A DNA stretch of 64,000 nt from Myxocyprinus asiaticus (taxonomy: Eukaryota; Chordata; Actinopteri; Cypriniformes; Catostomidae): positions 14,103,492 to 14,167,491 of the forward strand of contig NC_059372.1 of the NCBI RefSeq assembly GCF_019703515.2. The letters run 5' to 3'. This document shows positions 44,690-56,254 of the stretch, piece by piece. Below the pieces are notes generated by a model, which made no database searches, had not been told where the DNA came from, and was given only the letters and a program-made list of their open reading frames with translations. Made by a program: the position numbers and the translations under genes. Each line of letters opens with the position of its first letter. The first letter of the stretch is position 1.

Positions 44690-45300
44690 GAGCCCTTATG
44701 ACTATTTCAGATTGGGTGCTAAAAACGATCGAACATGGGTATACAATCCAATTTGCACGTCGGCCACCCCATTTCAACAGCGTCTGTCTTCCACGTTTTG
44801 TCCGAAGACGCACCACTGTTACGAGCCGAAATACACAATCTCCTTGCAAAAATGCGATAGAGGTTGTTCCAAATTTTTAAGCCCAAAAAGGGTTTTACAG
44901 CCATTATTTTCTTGTCCCAAAGAAAGATGGCGGGCTTCGGCCAATCCTAGATCTGAGACATTTGAAAATTTCAAATGATTACTCAGAAACGGATCTTATC
45001 GCACATCAGCCCACACGATTGGTTTGCGTCGATAGATCTAAAAGATGCGTACTTTCATGTCCAAATTGCACTACATCACAGGATGTTTTTGAGATTTGCG
45101 TTTGAGGGAACGGCGTATCAGTTCAAGTCTTGCCCTTCGGGCTGTCTCTGGCGCCTCGCATGTTCACAAAGTGCATCGACGCGGTTCTCGCCTCTCTGAA
45201 ACTGAGTGGTGTGCGCATTTTGAACTACCTTGATGATTGGCTGTTACTGGCTCAATCAGAGGCTCTGTTATGCCAGCACAGAGACATACTGCCTCAGTAA
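44690..45300 (+). pseudogene. DIRS reverse transcriptase remnant
   Basis: In shifting frames: KTIEHGYTIQFARRPPHFN, FYSHYFLVPK-type sequence near 44895, LRPILDLRHLK near 44938, then ASIDLKDAYFHVQIALHHRM and FLRFAFEGTAYQF at 45018-45122 with the palm aspartate, and RILNYLDDWLLLAQS near 45210 with the YLDD box. A deletion follows directly, joining to the recombinase. Motif residues survive but the frame does not. Confidence 0.85.
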
Positions 45301-45860
45301 AATGGGTCGGTGACTTACGTGCACTATCAATTGACAATTCATGTCTTGAGTTTGGCCCCGGTCTTTCAAAATCCACTGTCATACCCAGAAAAGGCTATGT
45401 GCCTAAGGTTCTAACCACGCCCTTCATAGCGCAGGTGGTTTACCTTCAAGACTTCTTACCTCCTACATTTAATTTGGATGAGGAGCAATCCTTGCATTTG
45501 TTATGCCCTATGCGGACGCTACACGCATACGTTGAACGCACCCACCAGTTCAGACTGTCTGATCAGCTCTTTGTGTCCTATGGAGAATGCACGAAAGAAA
45601 TGTCTGTCTCCAAGCAAAGACTTTCTCACTGGATCATTGATGCGATTGCCCTGGCTTACGAGTCACAGGGTAAGATTTTCCCAGTTGGTGTTAAAGCGCA
45701 CTCAACTAGAGGCAGCCTCCTCATGGGCATGGACAAATGGTGTGTCTTTACAAGACATATGTTTTGCAGCAGGATGGTTTTCTCAAAACACATTCGCAAG
45801 GTTTTAAAATCTAGACATAACGTGTCTCTCTTCACAAGTCCTCTCTGTTTAGAGCGCATG
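45300..45860 (+). pseudogene. DIRS tyrosine recombinase remnant
   Basis: The open frame from 45237 reads YVPKVLTTPFIAQVVYLQDF, LHLLCPMRTLHAYVERTHQF, RLSDQLFVSYGE, KQRLSHWIIDAIALAYESQG and VKAHSTRGSLL, with the H-S-T-R box near 45699. An overlapping frame carries the following helix (TNGVSLQDICFAAGWFSQN then TFARF), so a single frameshift after HSTRG separates it from the final region. The FYN-type tyrosine reads RF and is probably lost. More complete than the copy at 18.7-19.1 kb. Confidence 0.85.
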
Positions 45861-46184
45861 CTATTTAATTTGCCAAACATATACTTATGCCCCTCCCTTT
45901 AAGTATGGGCTCCCCATCATTTTGCACAACCGCTGGCATTCAGGCTGTTGTAATTTACCGTAAAGTCACAAGCACTTCCATTATAAATAAACTCCCTTCC
46001 CAACTGGGTTTGTGAAGGGGTTAATTCATACTATATGACTATAGTTCATATATTAATTCTGAGTGCTCCCCTCCTGACCCAACATGAGGGTCACTAACTC
46101 GCGGCATACTCATATCGGTCGCCGTCCCGCGGGACTGCATCGTCATGTTTCCTCTCTGGAAGGTTATGTCATGTAGTGCGCCGT

Positions 46185-46310
46185 GATGGAATTCTGTTCC
46201 CCATATGTGTTAGCAAACGCAATGTCAAGTGAATTGAGTCGTAAGGGAATGTCTCGGTTACATACATAACTTTGGTTCCCTGAGATGAAGGGAACGAGAC
46301 ATTGTGAATG
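46185..46310. repeat. Internal complementary region of the second DIRS
   Basis: The first half (CATATGTGTTAGCAAACGCA ... TGAGTCGTAAGGGAA) is the inverse of the element's left end. The second half (CGGTTACATACATAACTTTG ... AAGGGAACGAGACATT) is the inverse of its right end at 46540-46586. Same architecture as at 17832-17921 but unrelated sequence. Confidence 0.8.
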
Positions 46311-46432
46311 CTGGCTGCACTACAAGACTCAGCGTTCTTTTGAGGTGCAAGTGATGCGCTCTTTGTCCCTCAGTCAGAAAATTCTTAGGAATGATGTTTG
46401 CGCACCTGCTTTTATAGCGGACAGCTTCGCGC

Positions 46433-46586
46433 CTAAAAGGGCGGGGCTCAAACACCATAGCCAATATTAGAATATTGCCGTTATTGTAGAGAGGTTTCAA
46501 CTAGGTCGTGTGGAAGGACACTACCCATTAGCAAACGCAATGTCTCATTCCCTTCGTCTCAGGGAACAGAGGTTAGGTGCGTAACC
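46433..46586. repeat. Right inverted terminal repeat of the second DIRS
   Basis: CGCCTAAAAGGGCGGGGCTC ... TAGCCAATATTAGAATATTG ... CATTAGCAAACGCAATGTCT, ending ACAGAGGTTAGGTGCGTAAC then C. Inverse of the left end; the last ~48 bases pair with the ICR. Confidence 0.8.
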
Positions 46587-46639
46587 AAATGTTTGTTATC
46601 ATATCACTGTAATCACATTCACTGATCCTTATGTTGCTC

Positions 46640-46940
46640 TGCCGATGATTTGTTTTGTCTGCTCCGGGGCCCCCTCCCTCAAAAATAAAAGACAAAAGTG
46701 TCTGATGGGCAAAGATTGACCCAAGGTCACCAGTGAGTGCTGATTCAGCCCATCCGAAACCCCTGTGTCAGTCTTTTTGGCAAAGGCCAGCGCTTTTGCT
46801 TCTTTCGATCAGGCAGCTGGCCGCCACAGAAAACCATGGCGACTGATTCCTGGGCTTATCTCGCTGATGCATTTAATCTCCTCATGAGCTCGTCCAGAAG
46901 AGGAAGGAGACGTTTGTCATCGTCCTGGGAGGTAAACTTG
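46640..46940. other. Single-copy block, possible conserved non-coding element
   Basis: GC-richer than its neighbours, no repeat hallmarks. It includes GTCACCAGTGAGTGCTGATTC and a stretch ending CGTCCTGGGAGGTAAACTTG, whose GAG/GTAAAC resembles a splice donor. A frame of 68 codons ends there but no good acceptor or known protein is evident. Confidence 0.3.
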
Positions 46941-47585
46941 TGACCTTTTCTATTTTGGCACATTGCTTTCAAAGCACTGTCCATCCAGGCAGCCACACAT
47001 CCCGGCACAAAGGTGCCATTTGCTTTTCATTTCCCACCCGATAACAGTGAGAGAGAAAACATTGTATATTGTAATGCTCTCTCAGCCCTTTGACATCAGT
47101 AAAATGGAAGGCCGTATGAGGGATCAATACAAATTAAAAGCAAATACAAAGACTACCATGGAGAGAAGAACACTACAACAGTAAGAAAAGCCATTGGCTT
47201 CTGCTCGCTGCTTTCTGCCAGAACATTGTTTGTTTGAAGGTTGAACGAAATGGAGGGATTGAAAAGTAAAGAGAATCAAAGTTGTATGAAGTATAAGTGA
47301 CCTTCAGTGTATCCTAAAACTGAACACACATTCAATTTCTTGATAAGACATTATCCTTATGCTGTCCAACTCTCTGCAAAGTTAAAACTGTTCATGTGAT
47401 ATCAGTATTAGGGGCTGTTCAGACCAAATGCATTTTTCGTAAAAAAAAAAAAAAAAAAAAATAGATGCATCACAACGAATGGGACAGACAATGTTTCTAA
47501 AAGTTCTTTTAACGACAAGTGGTCTTAAAAATGTGAGATGATGATACAAAGTGAGACGCTAGCAATGGTCAAAGATGTCCGTGTA
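46941..47585. other. Non-coding stretch without recognised element
   Basis: An A run lies at 47440-47460; GGGGCTGTTCAGACCAAATG at 47411 resembles GGGGTCGTTCACACCAAATG at 42188, so a dispersed repeat edge is likely. Nothing else recognised. Confidence 0.4.
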
Positions 47586-47589
47586 GCAA

Positions 47590-47975
47590 AAAAAATTATT
47601 TGAGCTGTAGAATTGCTTACATCATTGTTTTTGTGGTCATTTTAGGGTTGTGGGGTTTGTGGCGCTACTTCGTCGAGGTAAGGAAGTTGTAAAATTGGCA
47701 ATAACTTTACACAGAAAAGGTTAGTAAGTGATTTTATCATACTAAAATCATGTTAACATGCATATTGTTTAGGTCTTGTGGTTTTATTAGTTTTTTTAAC
47801 ATTTATGGATTGGCCTCATTCACTTTCACTGTAAGTGGCACATTGCAACCCAGATTTCTGATTTTTGTTAAGAAAATGAGGGACAAGTCTAAATAAATTT
47901 TTGGTAATCAACATCATGCCACAAATGCTGTCGATTGAGCTTAACTTGTATTGAACTTTGAATATTCCTTTAATT
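47590..47975. repeat. MITE half (GGCATAATGTTGATT family)
   Basis: Shares TTTACACAGAAAAGGTTAGT, CATTCACTTTCACTGTAAGT, GGTAATCAACATCATGCCAC and GAATATTCCTTTAA with the foldback MITE at 52501-52835. The left arm is degraded. Confidence 0.6.
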
Positions 47976-49133
47976 CGGGGCTACACAATGGTGGTGGTTG
48001 AGGAGAGTCCCCTGTTCACCAATGTAAAGTGTTTTGAGTGTAGTGTCAGAAAAAGCACTATATAAATGTAACATTAATTCATTTATTCATTCATAATATA
48101 ATTTACAGCAAAATCATCTGCAGTTTAGGTGGCTCACACCTGAAATTCATCATCCATACTTACAGTGTCAGTTACATAATTTTATAATGCATTGCAAATA
48201 GTGCTGCATTCAGGCATGGTTATGTTCATTTCAGTTAGATATAGACTATTCACCTATAACATAGGGCTATATATCTATTAGATGTAGGTCTGTGGTTATA
48301 ATCTGTAATTCATTTATTTCTAAGTTAGGCAATAACAGGGTCTGGTAATGTACACTTATTTTGAATGCCAAACATCATTAAACATATCCTCTGAGGTTAA
48401 TTTTGTATATTTGAATACTTGGATTAATTTGGATATCAATCATTATTAACGTCAGTGACAGTAATCATCACCTGACTGACATATGTCTGGCAACCATATA
48501 ACAGCATTCTATAAATTATATTGGAATTCTGTAAACACATGTTGCAAATAGCTCCAAATAATATCTGCAGAGCTTACCTTACCCACTGGATGCCCCTACA
48601 CATCTCTGTTTGATGGAATGACACAAAAAGATATACTGTCATCATCATTGGTGTCTGAGCATACCTTAAATCATGGCAGGTGGTATCTCGTCAATCAAAA
48701 CTCCCTAGTGCTCAGTCACTTCAGTATTTATTTATTTATTTTCAGTTGTACTTGCCACAGTGGTGGAGAACACAGGCACCTTTCCCCATTCATTTTACAG
48801 CATAAAAAACCTTTGTCCCACAACCATGGACTCAACATGAGGACCACAGTGAAATTCTTGCAACAGTTGACTTGCATCACCCTGCAGATGCAATTGACCA
48901 TGAAGCAGCTCCCCGTGGGTTTACATCCACACCTTTAAAGTGCAGTGTGTATATGTTGGGATAGGTGGAAGTGGGCTCAAGTTAAAGCACCCTAACTGAT
49001 GTGAGGACTGTAGGACTCCTATAAACGTCTGCCTTCCATGTTGGCTGACAATTATGAAGTCATCTTTATGACTTAAAGCCAATTTGTGTCATACTAATTT
49101 CTTTTTGTAGTTGTTATGGGTTTCTCTTGGACT
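47976..49133. other. Non-coding stretch with a short LINE/SINE tail-like motif
   Basis: AAAGCACTATATAAATGTAA at 48051-48070 resembles the 3' tail of fish retroposons; a similar GTGCTATACAAATAAA lies at 12519. A 106-codon frame at 48618-48938 has no recognisable domain. Confidence 0.35.
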
Positions 49134-49796
49134 TAAAGGGATAGTTCACCCAAAAATGAAAATGTTGTCGTTGTTTAATCACCCTCATTTTGTTCCAAAC
49201 CTCTATGACTTTATTTATTCTGAGGAACACAAAAGGAAATAATTTAATAAATATTCTTTTGGCTGAATTCAATACATGGCAATGGCAGAAAATATCCACT
49301 CAATTAAATGCTTAATAAAGCACCCAAATGTGACATAATAGTTGTCCATGCTACTTGTGCGGCATACACTTTTGTGGTAAAGTAAATTTAACAGAAAAAA
49401 ATAAGTACTTTCTATATTGAGTTATTTTAAAGCATGAACTTGAAAATATTAAGTAAATTCAACATTTGTACTCAATACAAACATGTAAAAATTAATGCTT
49501 TAGCTTTTAAGTAAATATTATTTATGATTGTTTGTTAACTTTAAAATGCGTCATTATGTACCAATCCTAAAGTAGAAACCTTGTCATATTACACACAGAC
49601 GGCTATGCCAATAACATCAAACCAGAACCAATGAGTTTGCGACATGATGTTTGGTCACGAGATGCACAAGAAGCAATGAGCTTTGATGTTTTTCCGCAGA
49701 AGAAAGAAAGTCATTCGGGTTTGAAATGATATGAAGGTGAGTAAATGATGACATAATTTTCATTTTTGGATTAACTATTCCTTTAAGTGTCACATT
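49134..49796. repeat. MITE of the GATAGTTCACCC family with an insertion
   Basis: The left arm (AAAGGGATAGTTCACCCAAA to about 49290) and right arm (CAGAAGAAAGAAAGTCATTC ... TTTGGATTAACTATTCCTTT) are separated by about 400 bases (49295-49690) that do not belong to the family, AT-rich and unassigned. Confidence 0.65.
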
Positions 49797-50837
49797 ATCT
49801 CAACTACTCGTACTCATTCTAGCCTTGATTTGTAATGGGATTTGTGTACTTTATTCTAAAGGAATTTGATAGAGAGAACATGAGGAGACAACTGGTTTAA
49901 GCATGAGGCATTCACAGACTCTTGAGCAAGAGGGAATATGTGTCTTTTGTTGTTTGCAGGTGTTGTTGTACCTGCCAGTGGCTATCCATCAACGGCAATG
50001 GGATTACTATCAATACAAATTAAAAGCAAATAATACGTGTACATGGAAGTAGTTACAAAGATCAGCATCCATTATGCTTTGATTTCTGGTGCGGTGACCC
50101 AGAGTTAGTTGGGTCAGGGAGGCAGTGAGCGTGAATTCAAGCAGACTCATTGCCAACTTACTGGTCAGTCAATAACCTATTTAATTTAATGTCACAGGCA
50201 ATTTCGGCCAGGAATGTTGACATGGGCTTGAATGAACCTTTATAAGGAGAAGGGGGTGGGAATGCAGCCCCAGGTGCAAGGACCAGATAAACAGTAAGTA
50301 AAAAAGCCAGTCTCTCTGCCCATGAATACCTTTGGCTCCTTCTAAATTATTGAAACTGTCTGCCCTCTTATAAAGTGTTGAGAACTGCACCTCCACGAAT
50401 TAATGCCAGTGATTTGGAAAAGCCAATATTCCCAACTGCGATCGCTCTTTAGATTGTCTGGCCTTTGCCTTTGCCTTCAACTCAATCAAACTCTGCCCTT
50501 TACTAAAGTCTTCACCCTACAAAGAGAAAGATACAACTAAGTGTTAATGTTCAGCAAACACAACTAAGTCCAACATCTTTTGAACTAACAAAAATTGTTC
50601 GTTAACAGTTTGCTGAAATTAAGGCTGTGCAGTATTACGGTATATACCTATACTGTTTATAGCATGGTAGACATAGGCCTATTTGCACGCTGTCAGTGGG
50701 CAGGACTGCATTACGTCATTTACATGTTCTATGCGAAAATACACAGCGGGACATGTCTCAAACAAATCAAGACAAAGAAGGGGTGTTGATAAGCGACACA
50801 AACCAAAGGTTAGTTGTTTGCAGTTGTTAATATATTT
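49797..50837. other. Non-coding stretch without recognised element
   Basis: No exon or complete repeat recognised; balanced composition around 50180-50510. Confidence 0.4.
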
Positions 50838-50839
50838 AT

Positions 50840-50840
50840 A

Positions 50841-50914
<74 letters not shown>
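50840..50914. repeat. (TA)n microsatellite, target of the outer hAT
   Basis: About 36 TA units. The last eight bases, ATATATAG, recur directly after the element's right end (60098-60105). Confidence 0.9.
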
Positions 50915-50916
<2 letters not shown>

Positions 50917-51153
50917 GTGTTGGGTTCGAGTCCACCTCCGAGTCTTTAAACAATCGAGTCTGAGTCGAGTCTGAGTCCAAAAGGGGCCGAATCAGACTCA
51001 AGACCGAGTCCATAACAGGCCAAGTCCGAGTCAAGTCCGAGTCCGAATTAATCTATTCATGAATCTGAATTCAAATTGTAACCGTAAACTCAACATCAAT
51101 ATTTTAAGCTTATTTGAACTTTCACAACTAAGAAAAACACAATTGTCAATATA

Positions 51154-51680
51154 CAGGTGCATCTCAATAAATTAGAATGTCGTGGAAAAGTTCATTTATT
51201 TCAGTAATTCAACTCAAATTGTGAAACTCGTGTATTAAATAAATTCAATGCACACAGACTGAAGTAGTTTAAGTCTTTGGTTCTTTTAATTGTGATGATT
51301 TTGGCTCACATTTAACAAAAACCCACCAATTCACTATCTCAAAAAATTAGAATACATCATAAGACCAATAAAAAAAACATTTTTAGTGAATTGTTGGCCT
51401 TCTGGAAAGTATGTTCATTTACTGTATATGTACTCAATACTTGGTAGGGGCTCCTTTTGCTTTAATTACTGCCTCAATTCGGCGTGGCATGGAGGTGATC
51501 AGTTTGTGGCACTGCTGAGGTGGTATGGAAGCCCAGGTTTCTTTGACAGTGGCCTTCAGCTCATCTGCATTTTTTGGTCTCTTGTTTCTCATTTTCCTCT
51601 TGACAATACCCCATAGATTCTCTATGGGGTTCAGGTCTGGTGAGTTTGCTGGAAAATGTGGGGCAGTTCTACGCATTGCT
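51154..51680 (-). mobile_element. Tc1/mariner-type transposon fragment, 3' part
   Basis: The terminus CAGGTGCATCTCAATAAATT follows TA at 51152-51153. The minus-strand frame at 51434-51676 codes the transposase C-terminus. The other terminus and the N-terminal two thirds are missing, cut near 51680. An internal motif repeats the terminus loosely (CTCAAAAAATTAGAATAC at 51338). Confidence 0.8.
51434..51676 (-). pseudogene. Tc1-type transposase C-terminal fragment
   Basis: Reads PHFPANSPDLNPIENLWGIV, with the SPDLNPIENLW motif that carries the third catalytic acid (E of NPIE) in the DDE domain of Tc1-like transposases. It then reads KRKMRNKRPKNADELKATVK and PRRIEAVIKAKGAPTKY to the natural stop. 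The helix-turn-helix and first two aspartates are absent; the apparent start methionine is not a true start. Confidence 0.85.
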
Positions 51681-51761
51681 TGTGCACCTAAAACCCTGAT
51701 GCATTCGTGTGTTATCGTTTAAAAAATAAGAAGTATCATAAATTTACATTCCCTTGGTTCT

Positions 51762-52160
51762 AACAGGATTATTTCACCCAAAAATGAAAATTCAGTCATT
51801 GTTTACTCACCCTTGTGTTGTTATTACTCCATATGATTTAATTTCTTTTTCTTAACACAAAGGGAGAAATTGTGAAGAAAAAAAAAAAAATTGTGCTCAG
51901 TGATGTCAAACAATGGCAGTTTATGGTGACCACTTCTTCAAGCTTCAAAAGGACACAAAAGTATAATTCAGAAGTCTAACAAATTATTGTATGCGACTCA
52001 TGTCTCGTTCCGAAGGAATATGACAAGGTTTGGTGAGAAACAAACCAAAATGATGTATTATTAAGTGAAACTCTTCACCGACCGTTGGTCTCCTGTGCAC
52101 GTTCATGAGACAGACTGCACGCGAGCTTTAGAGCTACTGGCATGAGAGCAAATCCTTTAA
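51762..52160 (+). repeat. MITE left half (GATTATTTCACCCAAAAATG)
   Basis: Starts AACAGGATTATTTCACCCAA with AAATGAAAATTCAGTCATTG and GTTTACTCACCC, runs through GGACACAAAAGTATAATTCA and CGTTGGTCTCCTGTGCACGT and then stops. A wording variant of the GATAGTTCACCC family. The opposite arm is absent. Confidence 0.6.
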
Positions 52161-52500
52161 TATGGTGTGTTGCTTTCTCTATGATTAATGACTCTTTGTG
52201 TATTGTTCATGAGTCCCTGCTTTGTCCTGAGCTGTGAAGCTGCCCACTTTTCTTAAGAAAAATACTGTACATTCTTTGGTTTCCCAGCATCTTCTGCACA
52301 TTTGAGTTCTTCCCAACAGTGGCTAAATGATATAGACATCTTTGACACTTAGTACAATTGATGGACACATACACGTCTATTACAAAAGGTGCAAACATTC
52401 ATTGATCCTCAAGAAGGCAACACAAGAACCAAGGGGATGCAAACTTTTGAACAGGATGATTTAAGTAAAATTCAGTATACAATCCCCACATCTCAACATT

Positions 52501-52835
52501 TAATGAAATGTTCCGGGTTACAATTCAAGTTCAGCTCAGTCGGCAGCATTTGTAGCATAATATTGATAATCACAAAAATGAATTTCGACTTGTCCCTCCT
52601 TTTCTATAAATAAAGCAAAAATCTGTTACAGTGAGGCACTTACAATGGAAGTGAATGGGGAAAATGAAAGTGAATGTGGCCAATTTTTGATGGGATTAAA
52701 CAAAGACATGTGAAGCTTACAATTTTATAAAGCACTTTAAAATGTATTTTAGTGGTAATCAATATTATACCACAAATGTTGTTGATTAAACTTAACTTGT
52801 ATTGAACATGGAATATTCCTTTAAGTGCTTGTACT
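52501..52835. mobile_element. Complete foldback MITE
   Basis: The left arm GTTCCGGGTTACAATTCAAG ... GCATTTGTAGCATAATATTG and the right arm CAATATTATACCACAAATGT ... TTGAACATGGAATATTCCTT are inverted relatives over about 100 bases. The centre contains AATGGAAGTGAATGGGGAAA. The same family is seen at 47590-47975. Confidence 0.7.
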
Positions 52836-53362
52836 ATGTAAAAAGTGCAGTGTAGCTGTCTGAATATAACACTTTCCGTCCGATTTACCTCTGTGCTCGT
52901 TGGGAAAATGAACATTCAGAAAACACCCCGCTTACACGAATTTGGTTGCACGTATACATGGATCGGCTTCTTTCAGCTCGTTGTTGAAAACGCATTCATT
53001 TTTGCATTATATTGGGCATTTGCACTGACTGACAGCAGAGGCGGACTTTACCATTAGGCAAAGGTCGGCAATTGCCTTAGGCCCTGAGCTACCAAGGGCC
53101 CCAAAAAACACAGCATAAACTTATGGTTAAGAATGTTTTGTTGTTGTTGTTGTTGTTGTTGTTGTTTTTACTTTTCACTAAATAATTATGTCTTTTTAAA
53201 AATCCATATGCTAAAATCCCATCAGCATTTCTGAGCATCAAGATGAGCGGAAGAAAAAATTGTTCAGGTGCCATGCAACAATTCGCTCATATAATTCTTT
53301 TTTTTCCACTTCAAAGCTTATGAGATGCATTAATATTCATGTAATCTAAATAATAAGATCAC

Positions 53363-56013
53363 TTGTTAAAAAAAAACAACTTGAAGAATAAAGAAAAGAT
53401 AAGCAGATCCTGGCTCATGTATGGTGAAAAAATTTACTGTGTTATGTGCTTTTGTTGCCGCCTGTTTGGAAACCGAGAAAAGAGCACTCAGCTAAGTGGG
53501 TTCAATATCTGGAAAAATCTTTCAGCCCCCTTGAGACAGCATGAGAAGTCTGCTGAACACATCACAAACATGGATACCTGGCGCAACTATCACAGAAACT
53601 ACAAACAAACACAGCTAAAGATCAGGTGAACCAAGATCTAATTTCTCTTGAAGTAAACTGCTGGAAAGAGATTTTAAGAAGACTTATTGCAATTGTGAAC
53701 CATCTGGCAGAGCGAAATATTGCATTTCATGGCCACTCTGACAGGTTGTTTGAGTCTGGCAATGGGAATTTCCTTGGGCAAGTAGAACTAATGATTCAGT
53801 TTGACCCAGTCATGCAAGAGCATTTGAGGAGAATTCGGGAAAAAGAGCTAAGTGACACTTATTTAAGTAAGCATATTCAAAATGAACTAATTTCCCTTGT
53901 GGCAAAATGTACAACTGATGCAATTGTAGAGAGAGTAAAGAAAGCCATATATTATGCAGTAATCATGGACTGCACTCCAGACCTCAGTCACAATGAGCAG
54001 CTATCAGTGGTGCTACGAATTGTTAGTTGTGAGACCTCAAAAGATGTTTCCATTCATGAGTACTTTGTTGGTTTTCTTCAGGCACTTGACACAACAGGAA
54101 AAGGCTTGTGTGAGTCATTTTTAGGGTATCTAGAAACACTAGGTTTGGATCTTTCTAACTGACGAGGCCAGTCTTATGATAATGGGAGAAACATGCAGAG
54201 TAAAAAGCAGGGAGTCCAAAAGAGAGTGCTGGAATTAAACAGCAAAGCATTATGTGTTCCTTGTGGAAGTCACACACTGAACCTTGTTGTTGGTGATGCA
54301 GCCAAGTCATCTGTGACATCTATCAGCTTCTTTGGTCTGTTATAGCGACTTTATACTCTGTTCAGCTTCTCAGTTCACCGCTGGACCATTCTCACAGAAC
54401 ATGTCAACAAATTTACACTGAAAGCATTGTCAACAACCAGGTGGGAATGTAGGGTTGTAGCTGTTATAGCTGTTCGCTACCAGCTGCCTGAAATCGTGAA
54501 GGCATTGACTGCTTTAAAGGAGTACGCCACAGAGAAACGGGATGCAGATGTTGTCTCAACAGCTGGAAGCATTTGCCAGGAGATGCAGAGTTGGCCTTTT
54601 GTGGTAAGTACCTGTCACGGTTCCGGCATTTGTGCCGGTTCTCTCTCCCTCGTGTCTCACAGGTGGAACCGGCACACGTGATCAGCATTTCCATGGGAAA
54701 CTCGGGGAGACGCTGATCATGACAATGACTTACTCACCCATTCCACCTGCTTTACTCTGATTGCACTCCCTACTTATTTCTTGTGTTTCCCCTCTTTCTT
54801 CGCCAGTTTATTATTTGCTGTCGAATGTTAACTGTGCTCTCTTGTGTAGTTGGAGCTTGCTTGCGTCTCTGTTGGTTGCCTGTGTGTAGAGGTGTGGTTA
54901 CCTTCCTGTTTGCCGCCGCCTTCGCCAGTCCTGTTGCCCAGTTCCTGTGGAGTTGGATTCTTCGGTCTCTGCCCACGTCAAGGGAGAGAATATCTTTTGG
55001 GCTTTGCTTTGCACCACACCAGCTCCAATGGACTCTCTTCAGCTTGCTCCTGGCTTCCACAATGCACACACCCATCCTACGAACACACTCTTCCCTTAGC
55101 CCATAGAGCGGCTCGCTTTGACTCTGCTCTCTGCAGCTGGTGTCAGTTCATTCTTTGAGAACTTTTGTGTTTAATACATCCTTTTGAACTGTCACCTCTG
55201 CTTTGGGTCCTTTGTCTCCCCTCACCCATTGTGTGGTACAATGTGTTGTTCCAGATAAATAAAGTGAATAAGATCCTGCAGAGCCCCAAAGTTTCAATCG
55301 AGACAATGAGGGAAGAAATCAGTTCAGTGACAGAATTTCTTCAGGAATTTTGAAATCATGGATTAAACTCTGCCAAAACAGATACCAGGGAGATAGCAGA
55401 GAGGCTTGAGGTGGAGATGAGCTGGCCAGAGGTGCGTCAGAGAAGAACAACTAGACAGTTTGAGTATGAAGGAACAGCAGAAGAGCTCTTCAAAAGAGAG
55501 TTTTTTCTGCCTCTTATAGATATGGCCCTTGTCACATTAGAGGACAGATTTTCACACATGGAAACCTTCTATGAGCTGTATGGATTTCTCTTCTCAACTG
55601 ACATAATGAGAAGCACTGAGAAGGGAGGGAATCTGGATGAATGCTGCCACAGATTGGAGCAGAGAATGGATGATACTGATGCAGAGGACCTGAAGATTGA
55701 GGTAAAGTGTACAGTTAGATCCTACCCCACACATATCTCATCACCATCTGAGATGCTTGATTATATATATAAGGAGAATATTCTTGACATATATCCAAAT
55801 TTAAGTATAGCTCTCAGACTTCTTCTCACTCTCCCTGTGACAGTTGCTTCAGGTGAGAGAAGTTTCTCATCACTGAAACTCATTAAAGCATACCTCAGGT
55901 CAACTATGTCACAGGGCAGGCATGTCCATGAGCATGAAGTCAGGAAGTCACTGGATATGGAATTAGTGATAGAAAGATTTTCTGAGGCCAAGGCTCGCAA
56001 GGTCAAATTTTAG
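53363..56013 (+). pseudogene. hAT transposase of the TTF-finger/DUF4371 type (ZMYM1-like)
   Basis: 53363-53629 reads SRSWLMYGEKIYCVMCFCC, GFNIWKNLSAPLRQHEKSAE then H, a TTF-type zinc finger (CxxC then H...H). A frameshift near 53610 leads into 53626-54162 (DUF4371, RNase H-like fold): LISLVAKCTTDAIVERVKKA, YYAVIMDCTPDLSHNEQLSV with a catalytic-type aspartate, and VSIHEYFVGF. In-frame TGA (54160) and TAG (near 54343) interrupt; between them stand GQSYDNGRNM and PCGSHTLNLV. 54427-54605 continues as LSTTRWECRVVAV. After the insertion, VWYNVLFQINKVNKILQSP resumes in the same frame, with another stop at 55351, and the hAT dimerisation end LRLLLTLPVTVASGERSFSS appears near 55815. Clearly inactive. 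Confidence 0.9.
54609..55228. mobile_element. Repeat inserted in the hAT transposase gene
   Basis: Sequence from TGTCACGGTTCCGGCATTTG to CCTTTGTCTCCCCTCACCCA is foreign to the transposase. It starts TG and ends CA, with CTGCTTTGGGTCCTTTGTCT near the end, a phrasing seen at ends of fish LTR-like repeats. A local inverted pair (GGTTCCGGCATTTGTGCC and GGTGGAACCGGCACACG) lies near the left end. No target duplication is clear. Frames of about 100 codons within it have no domain. Solo LTR is the best guess. Confidence 0.5.
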
Positions 56014-56254
56014 TATGGCCATCTAAGCTGTGCCTCCCAGCCAAACACAATATAGCCTCATGGCATATGATGTACCACAACTTCTGAAAATCCATGAAAG
56101 AGATCCATCACTTTTCTGATTACTCTAGATGCAACAATACAGCAACAGCCCAAGATTCCCTTCATATGTTCCCCACCCAATAAATTGCTTAGGGAGAGAA
56201 AGCAAGAGAAACTCAACTAATGTAAATGAAAAAATAAATAAATAAATAAATACA

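Larger units (their letters stand above)
43099..46586 (+). mobile_element. DIRS-like retrotransposon, second family, internally deleted
   Basis: The order on the plus strand is Gag-like, reverse transcriptase, tyrosine recombinase. The ends are inverted repeats: ATTCTAATATTGGCTATGGT and CCACCCTTTTAGGAGCGAAG on the left recur inverted at 46433-46475. An internal complementary region at 46185-46310 pairs with both extreme ends. At about 3.5 kb it lacks RNase H, the methylase-like part and some of RT. It is of the same family as the fragment at 10580-11880 (shared Gag and RT sections) and distinct from that at 17542. Confidence 0.88.

Noticed and set aside
48618..48938. 106-codon frame
   Set aside because: No recognised motif, no splice signals, and it crosses a plain AT-rich stretch.
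50810..51034. 74-codon minus-strand frame
   Set aside because: Covers the (TA)n array and the GAGTC-rich hAT end; no conserved motif.
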